A stretch of DNA of 64,000 nucleotides from Nocardioides sp. BGMRC 2183 (GCA_008123405.1 VSSA01000018.1:23808-87807), one strand, 5' to 3'. Positions 1 to 8,400 are shown, counted from the first letter of the stretch. Notes: a model not told the origin generated them from the letters alone. Numbers and translations: made by a program.

Positions 1-1
1 C

Positions 2-571
2 CACAACCGGCTCAGCCCCAGGCCCGGGGGTAGCGTTGAGGCCGTGGCGACCGAGAGAGACGAGGAGATCGAGGCGGGCATGGTGATCCGCTCGATCGGT
101 CACCGCGGCCTGCCGGTGGCCGGGCTGCCGTTCGACGACGTGCGTGGCACGGTCCCGCACGACGCCGGTCGGGTGGAGCCCGGCGTCTACGTGGCCGGGT
201 GGATCAAGCGCGGGCCGGTCGGGTTCATCGGCACCAACAAGTCGTGTGCCACCGAGACCGTGACCAGCCTGCTCGACGACCTGGATCGCACCGACGGCCG
301 CGCCGCCGACGGCACCGCTCCTCGCGGCGACCTCGGCTCGATCGCGGACTTCGTGAGGGGCCGCTGCCCTGACGTCGCCGACCTCGCCGAGTGGCAGCGC
401 CTGGACGCCACCGAACGCGAGCGCGGCCTCGCCGCCGGACGTCCCCGCCACAAGATCACGGATCCGGCCGAGCAGCGGAGGGCCTCGGCCCCCGCGACGG
501 ATCCCCGACCGCGCCGGGTCGGTGACGTCGTACGACGCCGCCGGGCGCTGGAGAGCAGCGGAGCACGATGA
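2..571 (+). CDS. fprA: ferredoxin-NADP+ reductase, C-terminal part (5' end outside window)
   Basis: The reading frame is open from the left edge, so only about the last 190 residues are present. The segment VIRSIGHRGLPVAGLPFDD followed by GVYVAGWIKRGPVGFIGTNK is the NADP-binding C-terminal half of the FprA/adrenodoxin-reductase family, which passes electrons between NADPH and ferredoxins. The tail with PRHKITDPAEQ is the usual end of the family. The first internal GTG (44) is not a plausible start because conserved sequence continues upstream of it. Its stop overlaps the following TetR start by four bases (ATGA), suggesting translational coupling. The last 30 residues are Arg/Ala-rich and look like an unconserved extension. 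Confidence 0.85.
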   Translation, partial: HNRLSPRPGGSVEAVATERDEEIEAGMVIRSIGHRGLPVAGLPFDDVRGTVPHDAGRVEPGVYVAGWIKRGPVGFIGTNKSCATETVTSLLDDLDRTDGRAADGTAPRGDLGSIADFVRGRCPDVADLAEWQRLDATERERGLAAGRPRHKITDPAEQRRASAPATDPRPRRVGDVVRRRRALESSGAR

Positions 572-1278
572 GCGAACCCCGGCCCGACGGCCGCCGCCTG
601 CGCTGGGAGCAGCACAAGCGCGAGCGGCGCCGCCACATCATCGACGCAGCGATCGTGGTGCTCGAGGAGCACCCGGCCGGCGAGTCGATCCACGTCCAGC
701 AGATCGCCGACCGGGCCGGGATCCACCGCACCGTGCTCTACCGGCACTTCGAGGACCGCACCGACCTCGATGTCGCGGTGCAGCGCGAGATCTGCCGCCG
801 CGCCGGCGACGACCTCTTCGCGGTGATGAACCTCGAGGGCACGCCGAGCGAGATCACCCACCGGATCGTGGACACCTATGTCCGCTGGACGGTGGCGCAC
901 CCGTCGCTGATGCGCTTCGTCGAGCGCGACTTCGGGGTCGGGCCGACGACCCCGCTCGAGGAGGCGATCCAGGAGATCGCCGAGCGGATCGAGTTGCTGA
1001 TCAACTCCTTCGTCGCGGTGATGGGCGTCGAGCTGCCCGAGGCCGACCGGGACGCACTCGACCCGTTCGTGTTCGGGCTGGTCGGCGGCGGCTTCCAGGC
1101 GGCCAAGCGCTGGGCCGCCCGCGGCGGTGACCGCCCCGCGCTCGAGGACTTCGTGGACCTGCTGGCGCGCAACATCTGGCGCCAGATCGTCGGCATCGCG
1201 GCCGAGCGGGGTATCGAATTCCCCGACGTGCCGGTGGACCAGCTGCTCGACCTGCTGGCCTCCCCCGACAACAGCTGA
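568..1278 (+). CDS. TetR-family transcriptional regulator
   Basis: A 236-residue protein with an N-terminal TetR helix-turn-helix: RRRHIIDAAIVVLEE, then IADRAGIHRTVLYRHFEDR (about residues 20-70), followed by an all-helical ligand-binding half. It starts by an ATGA overlap with the upstream reductase gene, so it is probably co-transcribed with it. The closest matches to the C-terminal half among known TetR members would be the short-chain or lipid-linked types, but no ligand can be read from the sequence. No clear operator was found in the flanking bases. Confidence 0.85.
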   Translation: MSEPRPDGRRLRWEQHKRERRRHIIDAAIVVLEEHPAGESIHVQQIADRAGIHRTVLYRHFEDRTDLDVAVQREICRRAGDDLFAVMNLEGTPSEITHRIVDTYVRWTVAHPSLMRFVERDFGVGPTTPLEEAIQEIAERIELLINSFVAVMGVELPEADRDALDPFVFGLVGGGFQAAKRWAARGGDRPALEDFVDLLARNIWRQIVGIAAERGIEFPDVPVDQLLDLLASPDNS

Positions 1279-1356
1279 GCGTCGGGGCTTCGGCGAACCC
1301 CTTCACAGCAACCACACAGCCCGGTCCGAGGACGCTCCGAGGCTGACGGGGCTCAC

Positions 1357-1382
1357 TGGTGGATGTCACCGTCCATCCACCA
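1357..1382 (+). promoter_or_regulatory. hairpin directly before a ribosome-binding site
   Basis: A perfect 9-bp inverted repeat, TGGTGGATG / CATCCACCA with an 8-nt loop, ends two bases into the CAGGAG ribosome-binding site of the DUF4956 gene (start 1395). In the mRNA this stem would sit against the ribosome-binding site, so it could limit translation or stop transcription from the upstream TetR gene. Function is inferred from position only. Confidence 0.4.
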
Positions 1383-1394
1383 GGAGTTCACCCC

Positions 1395-2003
1395 ATGCTG
1401 ACCTCGCCCCTCGTCCTCGCCGACGTGGTCGCCATCGCCCTGCTCGTCTTCGGTCTCTTCTGGCGCCGGGACGGGCGTCGCGAGCTCGTCGTCGCCTTCC
1501 TCACCGTCAACGTCGGCGTGCTCGCGGTCACCGCGGCGCTGGCCGACGGGACGGTCGGCGCGGGGCTCGGACTCGGTCTCTTCGGCATCCTCTCCATCAT
1601 TCGGCTCCGCTCGGAGGAGCTGACCCAGCGTGAGGTCGCCTACTACTTCGCGGCACTCGCGCTCGGCCTGCTCGGCGGCCTCTCGATCGCCGATCCGGTG
1701 TTGGGGGTCGCGCTGATGGCCGCCATCCTCGCCGCGGTCGCGATCGGCGACCACCCGCGCATCGCCACCCGCACCGTCAGTCAGGAGCTGGTACTCGACC
1801 AGGCCTGGACCGACCCGGCCGAGGCCATCGCCCAGGTGCGGGCCCTGACCGGCATCCCCACCGCCACGGCCACCGTGGTTCGAGTCGACCTGGTCAACGA
1901 CACCACGCTGGTGATCGCCCGCTACCGACCCGAGCGTGCTGCGGACGCCGCGCAGCGCCCGGCCGCGGTGACCGGCCTCCACCTGGAGTCGAGCGCCCGA
2001 TGA
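1395..2003 (+). CDS. DUF4956 membrane protein
   Basis: About 202 residues from ATG 1395, chosen because CAGGAG lies 9 bases upstream; an earlier in-frame start would run through the hairpin. Three or four hydrophobic helices: PLVLADVVAIALLVFGLF, ELVVAFLTVNVGVLAVTAAL, then the DUF4956 hallmark GLGLFGILSIIRLRSEELT and REVAYYFAALALGLLGG. The C-terminal 70 residues are soluble. DUF4956 proteins are widely encoded next to VTC-domain proteins, as here (4-bp ATGA overlap at 2000). The pair is thought to work at the membrane in polyphosphate or other polyanion synthesis, but the DUF4956 role is unproven. Confidence 0.85.
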   Translation: MLTSPLVLADVVAIALLVFGLFWRRDGRRELVVAFLTVNVGVLAVTAALADGTVGAGLGLGLFGILSIIRLRSEELTQREVAYYFAALALGLLGGLSIADPVLGVALMAAILAAVAIGDHPRIATRTVSQELVLDQAWTDPAEAIAQVRALTGIPTATATVVRVDLVNDTTLVIARYRPERAADAAQRPAAVTGLHLESSAR

Positions 2004-2815
2004 GCGCCCGCTCCACCGCGCCGGCACCGGAGATGTCGACGCTCACCGCCACCTTGGCCCGGATCGACCTGGACCTGTTGATCGAACAGGCCGCCCTGCT
2101 CACCCGGGTCGACCGCAAGTACGTCGTGCCCGCCAGGGTGCTGGCGCACCTGGTGGCCGGGCTGCCGGACGATGCCTGCGTGCTGGAGGTGGCGGGGCGT
2201 CGTACGGCTGCCTATCACTCGCTCTACCTGGACACCCCGGACCGCGAGAGCTATCTGCTCGCCGGGCGGAAGCGGCGGCGGCGTTGGAAGGTCCGCACCC
2301 GCACCTATCTGGAGACCGGTCGGAGCTTCGTGGAGCTGAAGACCGCCGGCTCCCGCGGAAGCACCGTCAAGGAGCGGATCGAGCTGCCGGGACACCGCGC
2401 GGGCGACGACCTCGACCCTCTCGGGCGCGCCTGGATCGCCGAGCGACTCGGCCAGCAGCGTGCCGCCGTGCTGCAGCCCACCCTGGCCACCTCCTACCAG
2501 CGCAGCACTCTCTTCCTGCCCGGCTCCGGCGCACGCGCCACGATCGATGAGGATCTCCGCTTCGACGCGGTGCCGAGCGCCGGTGGCGCACCCGAGTCCC
2601 TCGGCATGCCCGGCCGCGCCATCGTGGAGACGAAGTCCGGCGCGCGCCCCTCCGAGGTCGACCGCCTGCTGTGGCGCTGCGGCTTCCGGCCGACAGCGAT
2701 CAGCAAGTACGGCGTCGGGCTGGCCGGCCTCGACCCGAGCCTGCCCCGGCTGAAGTGGCACCGCACCCTCGATCGGCACCTCGACCTTCCGCGGCCGGTG
2801 GAACGGATCGCCTGA
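2000..2815 (+). CDS. VTC-domain polyphosphate polymerase-like protein
   Basis: 271 residues. Shows the landmarks of the VTC (vacuolar transporter chaperone) tunnel fold: TRVDRKYVVP near residue 36, AYHSLYLDTPDRESY, RRRRWKVRTRTYLE, FVELKTAGSRG and a C-terminal IVETKS, that is the basic and acidic residues lining the nucleotide/metal tunnel in yeast Vtc4. In the VTC4 family this domain makes polyphosphate from ATP; bacterial members beside DUF4956 membrane proteins are presumed to do similar chemistry at the inner face of the membrane. The start overlaps the DUF4956 stop (ATGA). Polymerase activity is inferred from fold and motif only. Confidence 0.85.
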   Translation: MSARSTAPAPEMSTLTATLARIDLDLLIEQAALLTRVDRKYVVPARVLAHLVAGLPDDACVLEVAGRRTAAYHSLYLDTPDRESYLLAGRKRRRRWKVRTRTYLETGRSFVELKTAGSRGSTVKERIELPGHRAGDDLDPLGRAWIAERLGQQRAAVLQPTLATSYQRSTLFLPGSGARATIDEDLRFDAVPSAGGAPESLGMPGRAIVETKSGARPSEVDRLLWRCGFRPTAISKYGVGLAGLDPSLPRLKWHRTLDRHLDLPRPVERIA

Positions 2816-2824
2816 GCACGTCTC

Positions 2825-2853
2825 TGGACAGATGTCTAGGTGGCTTCTAGCCT
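2825..2853 (+). promoter_or_regulatory. promoter giving a leaderless mRNA
   Basis: TGGACA (2825-2830), 17 bases, TAGCCT (2848-2853), then 7 bases to GTG 2861. The spacing puts transcription start on the start codon itself, as is common in actinobacteria, and decides the start of the next gene in favour of 2861 over the GTG at 2840, which lies inside the promoter. Confidence 0.6.
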
Positions 2854-2860
2854 TCGAGCC

Positions 2861-3958
2861 GTGACTGCGCTCGCACCCCCCGAGTTCCCCGAGCTCGCCT
2901 GCTATGGCCTGGCCGGGCACAGCGCCCAACCAGCCGACCTGATCGACGAGGTGCGGCTCGCCGAGCGGATCGGTCTCGGCTCGGTCTTCCTCTCCGAGCG
3001 TTTCAACGCGAAGGACGCCGCGGTGATGGCCGGCCTCGCCGCCGCAGTCAGCGAGCGGATCGGGATCGCCACCGCCGCCACCAACCCCCACACCCGGCAT
3101 CCGCTGGTCACCGCGACGATGGCGACCACGCTGCACCGCGCCACGGGCGGGCGCTACGCGCTCGGTCTCGGCCGTGGCTTCGACCTGCTCTTCGACCTGA
3201 TGGGCGTCGAGCGGGTGACCGGCGCGCGGCTGCGGGAGACCACCGAGATTCTGCGCACGCTGTGGTCCGGCGGCAGCGTGGTCGGGTACGACGGCCCCGC
3301 CGGCACGTTCGACTACCTCAGCCAGGACAGCAGCTTCGACGAGCACATCCCGGTGTTGATGATGGCGATCGGTGACCGCACCCTCGAGCTCGCCGGACAG
3401 GTCGCCGACGGCGTCGTACTGCACACCTTCTTCACCGACGACACCCTGCGCCGCGCCGTGGAGGTGATCCGCAACGCGGCAGCCGACGCCGGACGCGACC
3501 CCGGGTCGGTCCGGATCTGGTCGGTGCTCGCCACGGTCACCGACGAGGTTCCGACCGAGCTGCGACTGCGCAAGCTGGTCGGCCGATTGGCCACCTACCT
3601 CCAGGGGTACGGCGAGGTCCTCGTCCGCGCCAACGGGTGGGACCTGGCCGACCTGGAGCGGTTCCGCAACGACACGCTGGTGCAGGGTTATCCCGGCGCC
3701 TTCGACGCGGTCGGCACCGTCGAGGAACTGACCCACCTGCGCGACGACGTCCTGCCAGCCGCCTGGCTGGCCGCCTCGGCGACCGGGACGCCCGCCGACT
3801 GTGCCACCCGGATCACCGACCAGCTCGCCGCGGGCGCAGACAGCGTCGTCCTCCACGGCGCCACCCCGGCGGAGCTCTCCCCGGTCCTGGAGGCGTGGCG
3901 GGAGCAGCGACCCGACGGGCTCGATGCGCTGCCGGCCAACCCGGGGTGGATGCGGTGA
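2861..3958 (+). CDS. LLM-class, probably F420-dependent, oxidoreductase (TIGR03857-like)
   Basis: 365 residues from GTG 2861. A luciferase-like TIM barrel: LIDEVRLAERIGLGSVFLSE, IGIATAATNPHTRHPLVTAT and GRYALGLGRGFDLLFDLMGV are typical of the actinobacterial F420-dependent subfamily that uses coenzyme F420H2 instead of FMNH2 to reduce or oxidise a small substrate. The C-terminal part (AGADSVVLHGATP) is the last barrel segment. The GTGA overlap with the downstream phosphotransferase shows a two-gene unit. Substrate unknown; such pairs occur in sterol and aromatic catabolic regions of relatives. Confidence 0.8.
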   Translation: MTALAPPEFPELACYGLAGHSAQPADLIDEVRLAERIGLGSVFLSERFNAKDAAVMAGLAAAVSERIGIATAATNPHTRHPLVTATMATTLHRATGGRYALGLGRGFDLLFDLMGVERVTGARLRETTEILRTLWSGGSVVGYDGPAGTFDYLSQDSSFDEHIPVLMMAIGDRTLELAGQVADGVVLHTFFTDDTLRRAVEVIRNAAADAGRDPGSVRIWSVLATVTDEVPTELRLRKLVGRLATYLQGYGEVLVRANGWDLADLERFRNDTLVQGYPGAFDAVGTVEELTHLRDDVLPAAWLAASATGTPADCATRITDQLAAGADSVVLHGATPAELSPVLEAWREQRPDGLDALPANPGWMR

Positions 3959-5007
3959 GCGCGCCCGCGCTGATCTCGACACGTGCGGAGATCACCCTGG
4001 ACTGGGCTCGCCAGGTGTTCGGCGACGCCGTGGAGGCCGTCGAGGTCGAGCCGGTGGGGACCGGCCAGATCGGCACCTGCTACCGAGCCCGGCTCGCCGC
4101 GCCTCCGGGTGCCGGCTTGCCGAGGAGCGTTCTGGTGAAGCTGCCCGCCGAGGACCCGGCGGCTCGCTCCCTGCTGGCCGGTGTCTACCGCAGCGAGGTC
4201 CGTTTCTACGCGGAGATCGCCGCGACCGTCGCGATCCGCGTGCCCGCCACCCACCTGGCCACCTGGGCCGGCGACGGCGCGGAGTTCACCCTGGTGATGG
4301 GCGATGCGGCCCCCGCCGAGCAGGGCGACCAGCTCGCCGGCTGCACGCCGGCCCAAGCGCGGGACGCGGTGCTCAACCTGGCCGGCCTGCACGGGCCCCG
4401 CTGGTGTGACCCGTCGCTGCTGGAGATCGAGGGCCTGAACATCAACGGACCCGACGACGCCGCGCTGATGGCCGACCTCTTCGGTCCGGCCACCGACATC
4501 TTCGTCGACGGCCTCGGCGACCTGCTGAGCGCAGCGACAGTGGCGACACTGCGCGAGGTCGCGGCGGTGATCGGCCCGTGGGCGCTGGGCCGCGCGGAAC
4601 GCTTCGGGCTGGTGCACGGCGACTACCGGCTCGACAACCTCCTCTTCCCGCCCGACGGGCGGCCCGGCGTGATCGCGGTCGACTGGCAGACGCTCTCGCT
4701 GGCGCTGCCCGCCCGGGATCTCGCCTACTTCACCGGCACCGGGCTGGAGACCGGGCTGCGTCGTACCGAGGAGCGAGGGCTGGTCGCCGCCTACCACGCC
4801 GCGCTGGTGGGACACGGGGTCGCCGGCTATGACCTCGACCTGTGCTGGGAGGACTACCGGTACTCGATGCTGCAGGGGCCGCTGGTCGCCGTCTTCGGCT
4901 GTGCCTACGGCACCCGGACCGAGCGAGGGGACCGGATGTTCGCAGTCATGGTGGAGCGGGCCTGCGCGGCGATCCGGGAGCTGGGGAGCCTCGATCTGGT
5001 GGGGTGA
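3955..5007 (+). CDS. phosphotransferase, aminoglycoside/ecdysteroid-kinase fold
   Basis: 350 residues from GTG 3955 (overlaps the previous stop as GTGA). Protein-kinase-like small-molecule kinase: glycine-containing loop VGTGQIGTCYRARL near residue 30, Lys in SVLVKLP, catalytic Brenner motif LVHGDYRLDNLLF about residue 220, and metal-binding IAVDWQTLSLALPARDLAYF. Members phosphorylate hydroxyl groups of drugs, steroids or metabolic intermediates with ATP; in actinobacteria many belong to catabolic loci instead of resistance. Coupling to an F420-type oxidoreductase suggests the two act on one substrate, which is not known. Confidence 0.8.
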   Translation: MSAPALISTRAEITLDWARQVFGDAVEAVEVEPVGTGQIGTCYRARLAAPPGAGLPRSVLVKLPAEDPAARSLLAGVYRSEVRFYAEIAATVAIRVPATHLATWAGDGAEFTLVMGDAAPAEQGDQLAGCTPAQARDAVLNLAGLHGPRWCDPSLLEIEGLNINGPDDAALMADLFGPATDIFVDGLGDLLSAATVATLREVAAVIGPWALGRAERFGLVHGDYRLDNLLFPPDGRPGVIAVDWQTLSLALPARDLAYFTGTGLETGLRRTEERGLVAAYHAALVGHGVAGYDLDLCWEDYRYSMLQGPLVAVFGCAYGTRTERGDRMFAVMVERACAAIRELGSLDLVG

Positions 5008-5018
5008 GGCGGGGCGGT

Positions 5019-5099
5019 CAGTTTCACCGCCATCCCGGTGAAGCTGCGGCGTTGGTGGCGAAGTTTCGGCCCCAACACGTCAGTTTCACCACCAACGCC
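5019..5099. repeat. gene-end double palindrome, AGTTTCACC family
   Basis: Lies 12 bases after the phosphotransferase stop. First hairpin: CAGTTTCACCG (5019-5029) with CGGTGAAGCTG (5036-5046), one mismatch. Second: GGCGTTGGTGG (5048-5058) with CCACCAACGCC (5089-5099), perfect 11 bp around a GC-rich loop that again contains CAGTTTCACC. The CAGTTTCACCG word recurs in the palindromes near 13.0 kb. A terminator or a dispersed repeat; no poly-T tract follows. Confidence 0.6.
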
Positions 5100-5146
5100 T
5101 GGTACGACGACGACCCCGCCCCCGCACCTCGGGTGAGAATGTCCGG

Positions 5147-5647
5147 GTGACCCCGACGCGACCGGCCACCGACGCGGACCGCCTCGCCGTCGTACAGGCG
5201 CTCTCGAAGGCGCGGCGCAACGAGGAGCTCCCGGCCGACGAACAGCTCGAACGCACCGAACGTGCACTCGAGGCCGTCTGGGTCGAGACGCTGAAGGAGC
5301 TCGTCGCCGATCTGTCCGATCAGCCGAGACTGCCGGTCCCCAGCCCCGTCGCCGCGGAGGGCACGCACACGGGCACGCGGCGGGGGTTCCTCATCGGCCT
5401 CGGCTGCCTGCTCGTCGGGACAGCGACCGGCGTCACGATCGCGTCGGTGGACACGAGCGGCGAGGACGAGAAGGGCGAGAAGGGCGAGGAAGGCGATGAG
5501 CCCCAGCCGGCGCCGTCCACCCCTGACTGGTCCGACTTCGAGCTCAAGACCCCGGAATGGTCCGAGTTCGAGCTCGAGACCCCGAACTGGTCCGAGTTCA
5601 CGCCGACGACCCCCGAGCCGTCGGTCCGGCGCTCACCGACGGGCTGA
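5147..5647 (+). CDS. DUF1707-like membrane protein with WSEF repeats
   Basis: 166 residues from GTG 5147. Residues about 6-55 (ATDADRLAVVQALSKARRNE ...) resemble the DUF1707/SHOCT-type helical module that starts many small actinobacterial membrane proteins. A single membrane segment follows an Arg pair (RRGFLIGLGCLLVGTATGV, about residues 77-100), then an acidic linker (GEDEKGEKGEEGDE) and three near-identical 10-residue repeats, TPDWSDFELK / TPEWSEFELE / TPNWSEFTPT. The tail would face outside. Function not recognised. GAGAAT six bases before the GTG could be a -10 box for a leaderless message. Confidence 0.65.
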   Translation: MTPTRPATDADRLAVVQALSKARRNEELPADEQLERTERALEAVWVETLKELVADLSDQPRLPVPSPVAAEGTHTGTRRGFLIGLGCLLVGTATGVTIASVDTSGEDEKGEKGEEGDEPQPAPSTPDWSDFELKTPEWSEFELETPNWSEFTPTTPEPSVRRSPTG

Positions 5648-5662
5648 CCGACCATCGCGAGG

Positions 5663-6352
5663 TCAGCTACCACGCTCGGGCCGCACCTCGCTGCGCAGGT
5701 CACCCATCATCGCGTCCAGCGACGCCGCCGTCATCGCCGCGGTGCGCAGCTCGTCGAGGAGTCCGGTCGGCACGGTGCCGTCGTACTTGTAGTAGATGGT
5801 GTGCTCGACGCTCGCCCAGAAATCCATCGCGATAGTGCGGATCTGCAGCTCCACCGGCACGTGCTCGGTGCGGTCGGAGAGGTAGACCGGGATCTCGATG
5901 ATGAGGTGCAGGCTGCGATAGCCATTGGGTTTGGGGGTGGCGATGTAGTCCTCGACCTCGAGGACGGTCACGTCGGGCTGACTGGTCAGCATGTCGCTGA
6001 TCCAGTAGACGTCGCTCTCGAACGGGCAGACCACCCGCACACCGGCGATGTCGCGGATGTTGGCGGTGATCCCCTCGACGGTCGGCTCGCAGCCGACCCG
6101 GGCGACCTTGGCGATCACGCTCTCCGGCGACTTCAGCCGGGTCCGGACGTGCTCGATCGGGCTGTGGTCGTGGGTCTCCTCGAACTCCTCACGGAGGATC
6201 GAGATCTTCGTGGTCACCTCGTCGAGTGCGAACTTGTAGCGCAGTCGGAACCGCAGCAGCCGACGTCGTACGTCACGGTCGATGCCGTCGTGGACGAAGC
6301 TCAGATCCTCGTCATCGGTGCGTCCATCGCTGGCGTCGGCTTCGATCGTCAT
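5663..6352 (-). CDS. small alarmone synthetase (RelA/SpoT synthetase domain)
   Basis: 229 residues, synthetase domain only; there is no HD hydrolase, TGS or ACT domain, so it resembles RelQ/RelP-type stand-alone (p)ppGpp synthetases. Visible motifs: HVRTRLKSPESVIAKV, NIRDIAGVRVVCPFESDVY (magnesium Asp), TPKPNGYRSLHLIIEIP and VPVELQIRTIAMDFWASVEH. These transfer pyrophosphate from ATP to GTP/GDP, usually in response to cell-envelope or nutrient stress. The start at 6352 has a good GGAGGG ribosome-binding site. It converges with the DUF1707-like gene (15-bp gap) and is monocistronic. Confidence 0.9.
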   Translation of the reverse strand: MTIEADASDGRTDDEDLSFVHDGIDRDVRRRLLRFRLRYKFALDEVTTKISILREEFEETHDHSPIEHVRTRLKSPESVIAKVARVGCEPTVEGITANIRDIAGVRVVCPFESDVYWISDMLTSQPDVTVLEVEDYIATPKPNGYRSLHLIIEIPVYLSDRTEHVPVELQIRTIAMDFWASVEHTIYYKYDGTVPTGLLDELRTAAMTAASLDAMMGDLRSEVRPERGS

Positions 6353-6536
6353 CTCGCCCTCCGGTGGTGTCCACCCAGGATGCCTGGCCGGGCAAGGAGA
6401 CCGCGTTGCTCAGCGCCGTCCGTGGAGGCTGGCACCCCGGGCCACGGTCGGCGAGGGCGGTGGTCGAGAGCTCTCCCCCCACGCCCCCGACCACCGTCGG
6501 CTCGGAGGCCGGCCACCCCCGCAGTCGGCCGGCTCT

Positions 6537-6552
6537 CGGCACGCTAGTGCCG
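6537..6552 (-). terminator. short hairpin after the coiled-coil gene
   Basis: CGGCAC-GCTA-GTGCCG, a perfect 6-bp stem, about 70 bases past the stop of the small coiled-coil gene and upstream of the alarmone synthetase. No T-run follows, so terminator activity is only a possibility. Apart from this I see nothing definite in 6353-6619. Confidence 0.3.
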
Positions 6553-6619
6553 GCGTGCGGAGGATGCCGCGCGAATGCGGGCGATCGGGACGAAGGTCCC
6601 GGCCTGGCTGTCGGGGACC

Positions 6620-6907
6620 TCAGCCGCGGACGGCGGCGTGGATCTCCTCGAGCTGCTCCCTCAGGTCCGGGATCTGCTTGACGAGAGCGATCTCCTCGGC
6701 GAGGACGCCGAGCAGCTCCTGCACCTGGCCGAGCACCTCCTTCGTCTCGGCCAAGGTGGCGTCGACGACCGCCATCCGCTCGTCCACACCGCTCAGCGTG
6801 GTGTCGACCGACCCCAGCGTGGTGTCGACGTTGCCGAGCGCCTTGTGGGCGCCGGCGAGCACCTTGTCGGCGCGCTTGAGCACCTCTCCGACGGGATTGA
6901 GCCCCAT
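6620..6907 (-). CDS. small coiled-coil protein, function unknown
   Basis: 95 residues from ATG 6907, chosen for the strong GAGGAAGGA ribosome-binding site just upstream; the open frame extends further but that part reads as non-coding. Almost entirely heptad-patterned helix: VLKRADKVLAGAHKAL, then NVDTTLGSVDTTLSGVDERM with a 7-residue VDTTLxx periodicity, then ETKEVLGQVQELLGVLAEEI. It has no signal peptide or membrane segment. The VDTTL periodicity is typical of phasin-like or tail-fibre-like rods, but no family can be named. It stands alone between two minus-strand genes. Confidence 0.7.
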   Translation of the reverse strand: MGLNPVGEVLKRADKVLAGAHKALGNVDTTLGSVDTTLSGVDERMAVVDATLAETKEVLGQVQELLGVLAEEIALVKQIPDLREQLEEIHAAVRG

Positions 6908-6945
6908 GGTTCGTTCCTTCCTCGGTCGGTGGATCCGGGCTGCGG

Positions 6946-8400
6946 TCAGCGGGTCAATCTGACCTTCGCGCGGGTCACCTTGCCCGCGGCGGACTTCAGG
7001 ACGAGCACGGCTGCGACAGCGGGCCGCCGCTTCAGCTGTGCGCGCGCCGCGGCGTTCAGCTTCACGTTGACCTTCGCCGTACGACGGGCGGGGACGACGT
7101 ACGAGCCGGTGCCAACCTTGCGGCGACCGACCGTGACCGTCGCCTTGCCCTGGCACGGGTAGCCACCCTTGCCGCAGGAGACCTTGGTCGTCGCCTTCCG
7201 ACGGCGCTTGTCGGCGTCCAGGCGCTTGCCCTTGACCTGCAACCGCGGCTGCGGATGCGGGGCGAGCTGGGAGCGCGCGCCGAGGTCGACGTTGGTCACC
7301 CAGAGGTGCTGACGCGCGACCCGCACCACCGTGTTGTGGTCGGCGTCGGTGAACCAGATTGCGCCGTCAGAGCCGTAGGTCAGTGCTGTGGGTTGGTAGT
7401 TGCCGACCTTGACCACGGCGCCCTGGCCCTTCGGATTGAGGTGGCCGATGCCCTTGGCCGAGCCCACGCTGGTGAACCAGACGTTGCCGTCCTTGCCGGT
7501 GGTCAGGCTGCGCGGAGCAGTCCGGTCACCGAGTCGGCGTACCTGCACCTTGTTGTTGGCGGTGACCCAGCCGATGTTGCCACGGGAGGGCGAGGTGAAC
7601 ATCGTCCCGCCGCCGTCGCGACCGAACCAGATCTTCTGGTTCGGTCCGGTCGCGACCGAGTACGGGTAGGTGGCGTCGTCGGGCAGCGGGAAGGTGGTGC
7701 CGCCCGTGCCGCCGGCGTTGACCCGGATCAGGTTGTCGAACTCCTGACACCACATCAACCCGTCGCGGCCACGGCCGAGCGCCCCGTCGCACTCGGGTGC
7801 ATTGGCCGCCCACGTCGCGTTGTTGCCGGCGATCCGGACGATGCCGTCCTCGTCATAGCTGACCGTCACCCAGACCGCGTCCGGCCCGACCCGCACCTCT
7901 TCGCCGTAGGGGTAGTCGAACTCCCAGGTGTAGCCGTTCTGCGGCGCTGCCGGATCGAATCGCGACACCTTCCACCCGGTGTCCCAGACCACCCAGACCC
8001 GACCGGCAGCGTCGACGTCGAGGTCGTAGACCACACCCTCTCCGGTGGTGGTCTCGGGAAGCACGTACTCGGTGATCACGCCCCGGGTGGTGATCCGGGC
8101 GACCTTGTTGGCGTCCTCCTCGACGAACCACATCGAACCGTCCGGAGCCGTGGTGATCCGCCCGAGGTCCGCGCCGCTGGTCGGCACCGGGTAGGCGGTG
8201 AAGGTGCCGCCACGCCGTGCCGTCGTGCGGGTGCGCTCGACAGTGATCTCGTCCGGGTGGCCAGTGATCGCCGGGCCGTCGGAAGACGCGGAGGACGGTC
8301 CGGTTCGATCCTCGGCGTGCACGGGAGTCGCCGAGGCGAGACCCAGGAGCGGTGCAGTGAGGGCGAGAGCGGCGACGGTGGTCAGGGCGCGACGGGACAT
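6946..8400 (-). CDS. secreted beta-propeller protein, virginiamycin-B-lyase-like
   Basis: 484 residues from ATG 8400 with an AAGG ribosome-binding site. Signal peptide RRALTTVAALALTAPLLGLA ending at HAE. The body has repeated blades of the Vgb/SMP-30 type: ITTAPDGSMWFVEEDANKVA, DLDVDAAGRVWVVWDTG, GRDGLMWCQE, GPNQKIWFGRDG, TGKDGNVWFTSVG and YGSDGAIWFTDADHNTVVRV. A basic C-terminal domain with the CGKGGYPCQG cysteine pair is an Ig-like module frequent in secreted actinobacterial proteins. True Vgb linearises streptogramin B, but most homologues are uncharacterised, and the extra domain argues against a simple resistance role. Confidence 0.75.
   Translation of the reverse strand: MSRRALTTVAALALTAPLLGLASATPVHAEDRTGPSSASSDGPAITGHPDEITVERTRTTARRGGTFTAYPVPTSGADLGRITTAPDGSMWFVEEDANKVARITTRGVITEYVLPETTTGEGVVYDLDVDAAGRVWVVWDTGWKVSRFDPAAPQNGYTWEFDYPYGEEVRVGPDAVWVTVSYDEDGIVRIAGNNATWAANAPECDGALGRGRDGLMWCQEFDNLIRVNAGGTGGTTFPLPDDATYPYSVATGPNQKIWFGRDGGGTMFTSPSRGNIGWVTANNKVQVRRLGDRTAPRSLTTGKDGNVWFTSVGSAKGIGHLNPKGQGAVVKVGNYQPTALTYGSDGAIWFTDADHNTVVRVARQHLWVTNVDLGARSQLAPHPQPRLQVKGKRLDADKRRRKATTKVSCGKGGYPCQGKATVTVGRRKVGTGSYVVPARRTAKVNVKLNAAARAQLKRRPAVAAVLVLKSAAGKVTRAKVRLTR

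Noticed and set aside
1922-3982. 686-residue minus-strand open frame
   Set aside because: Antisense to the VTC and LLM genes, which have clear family motifs and starts.
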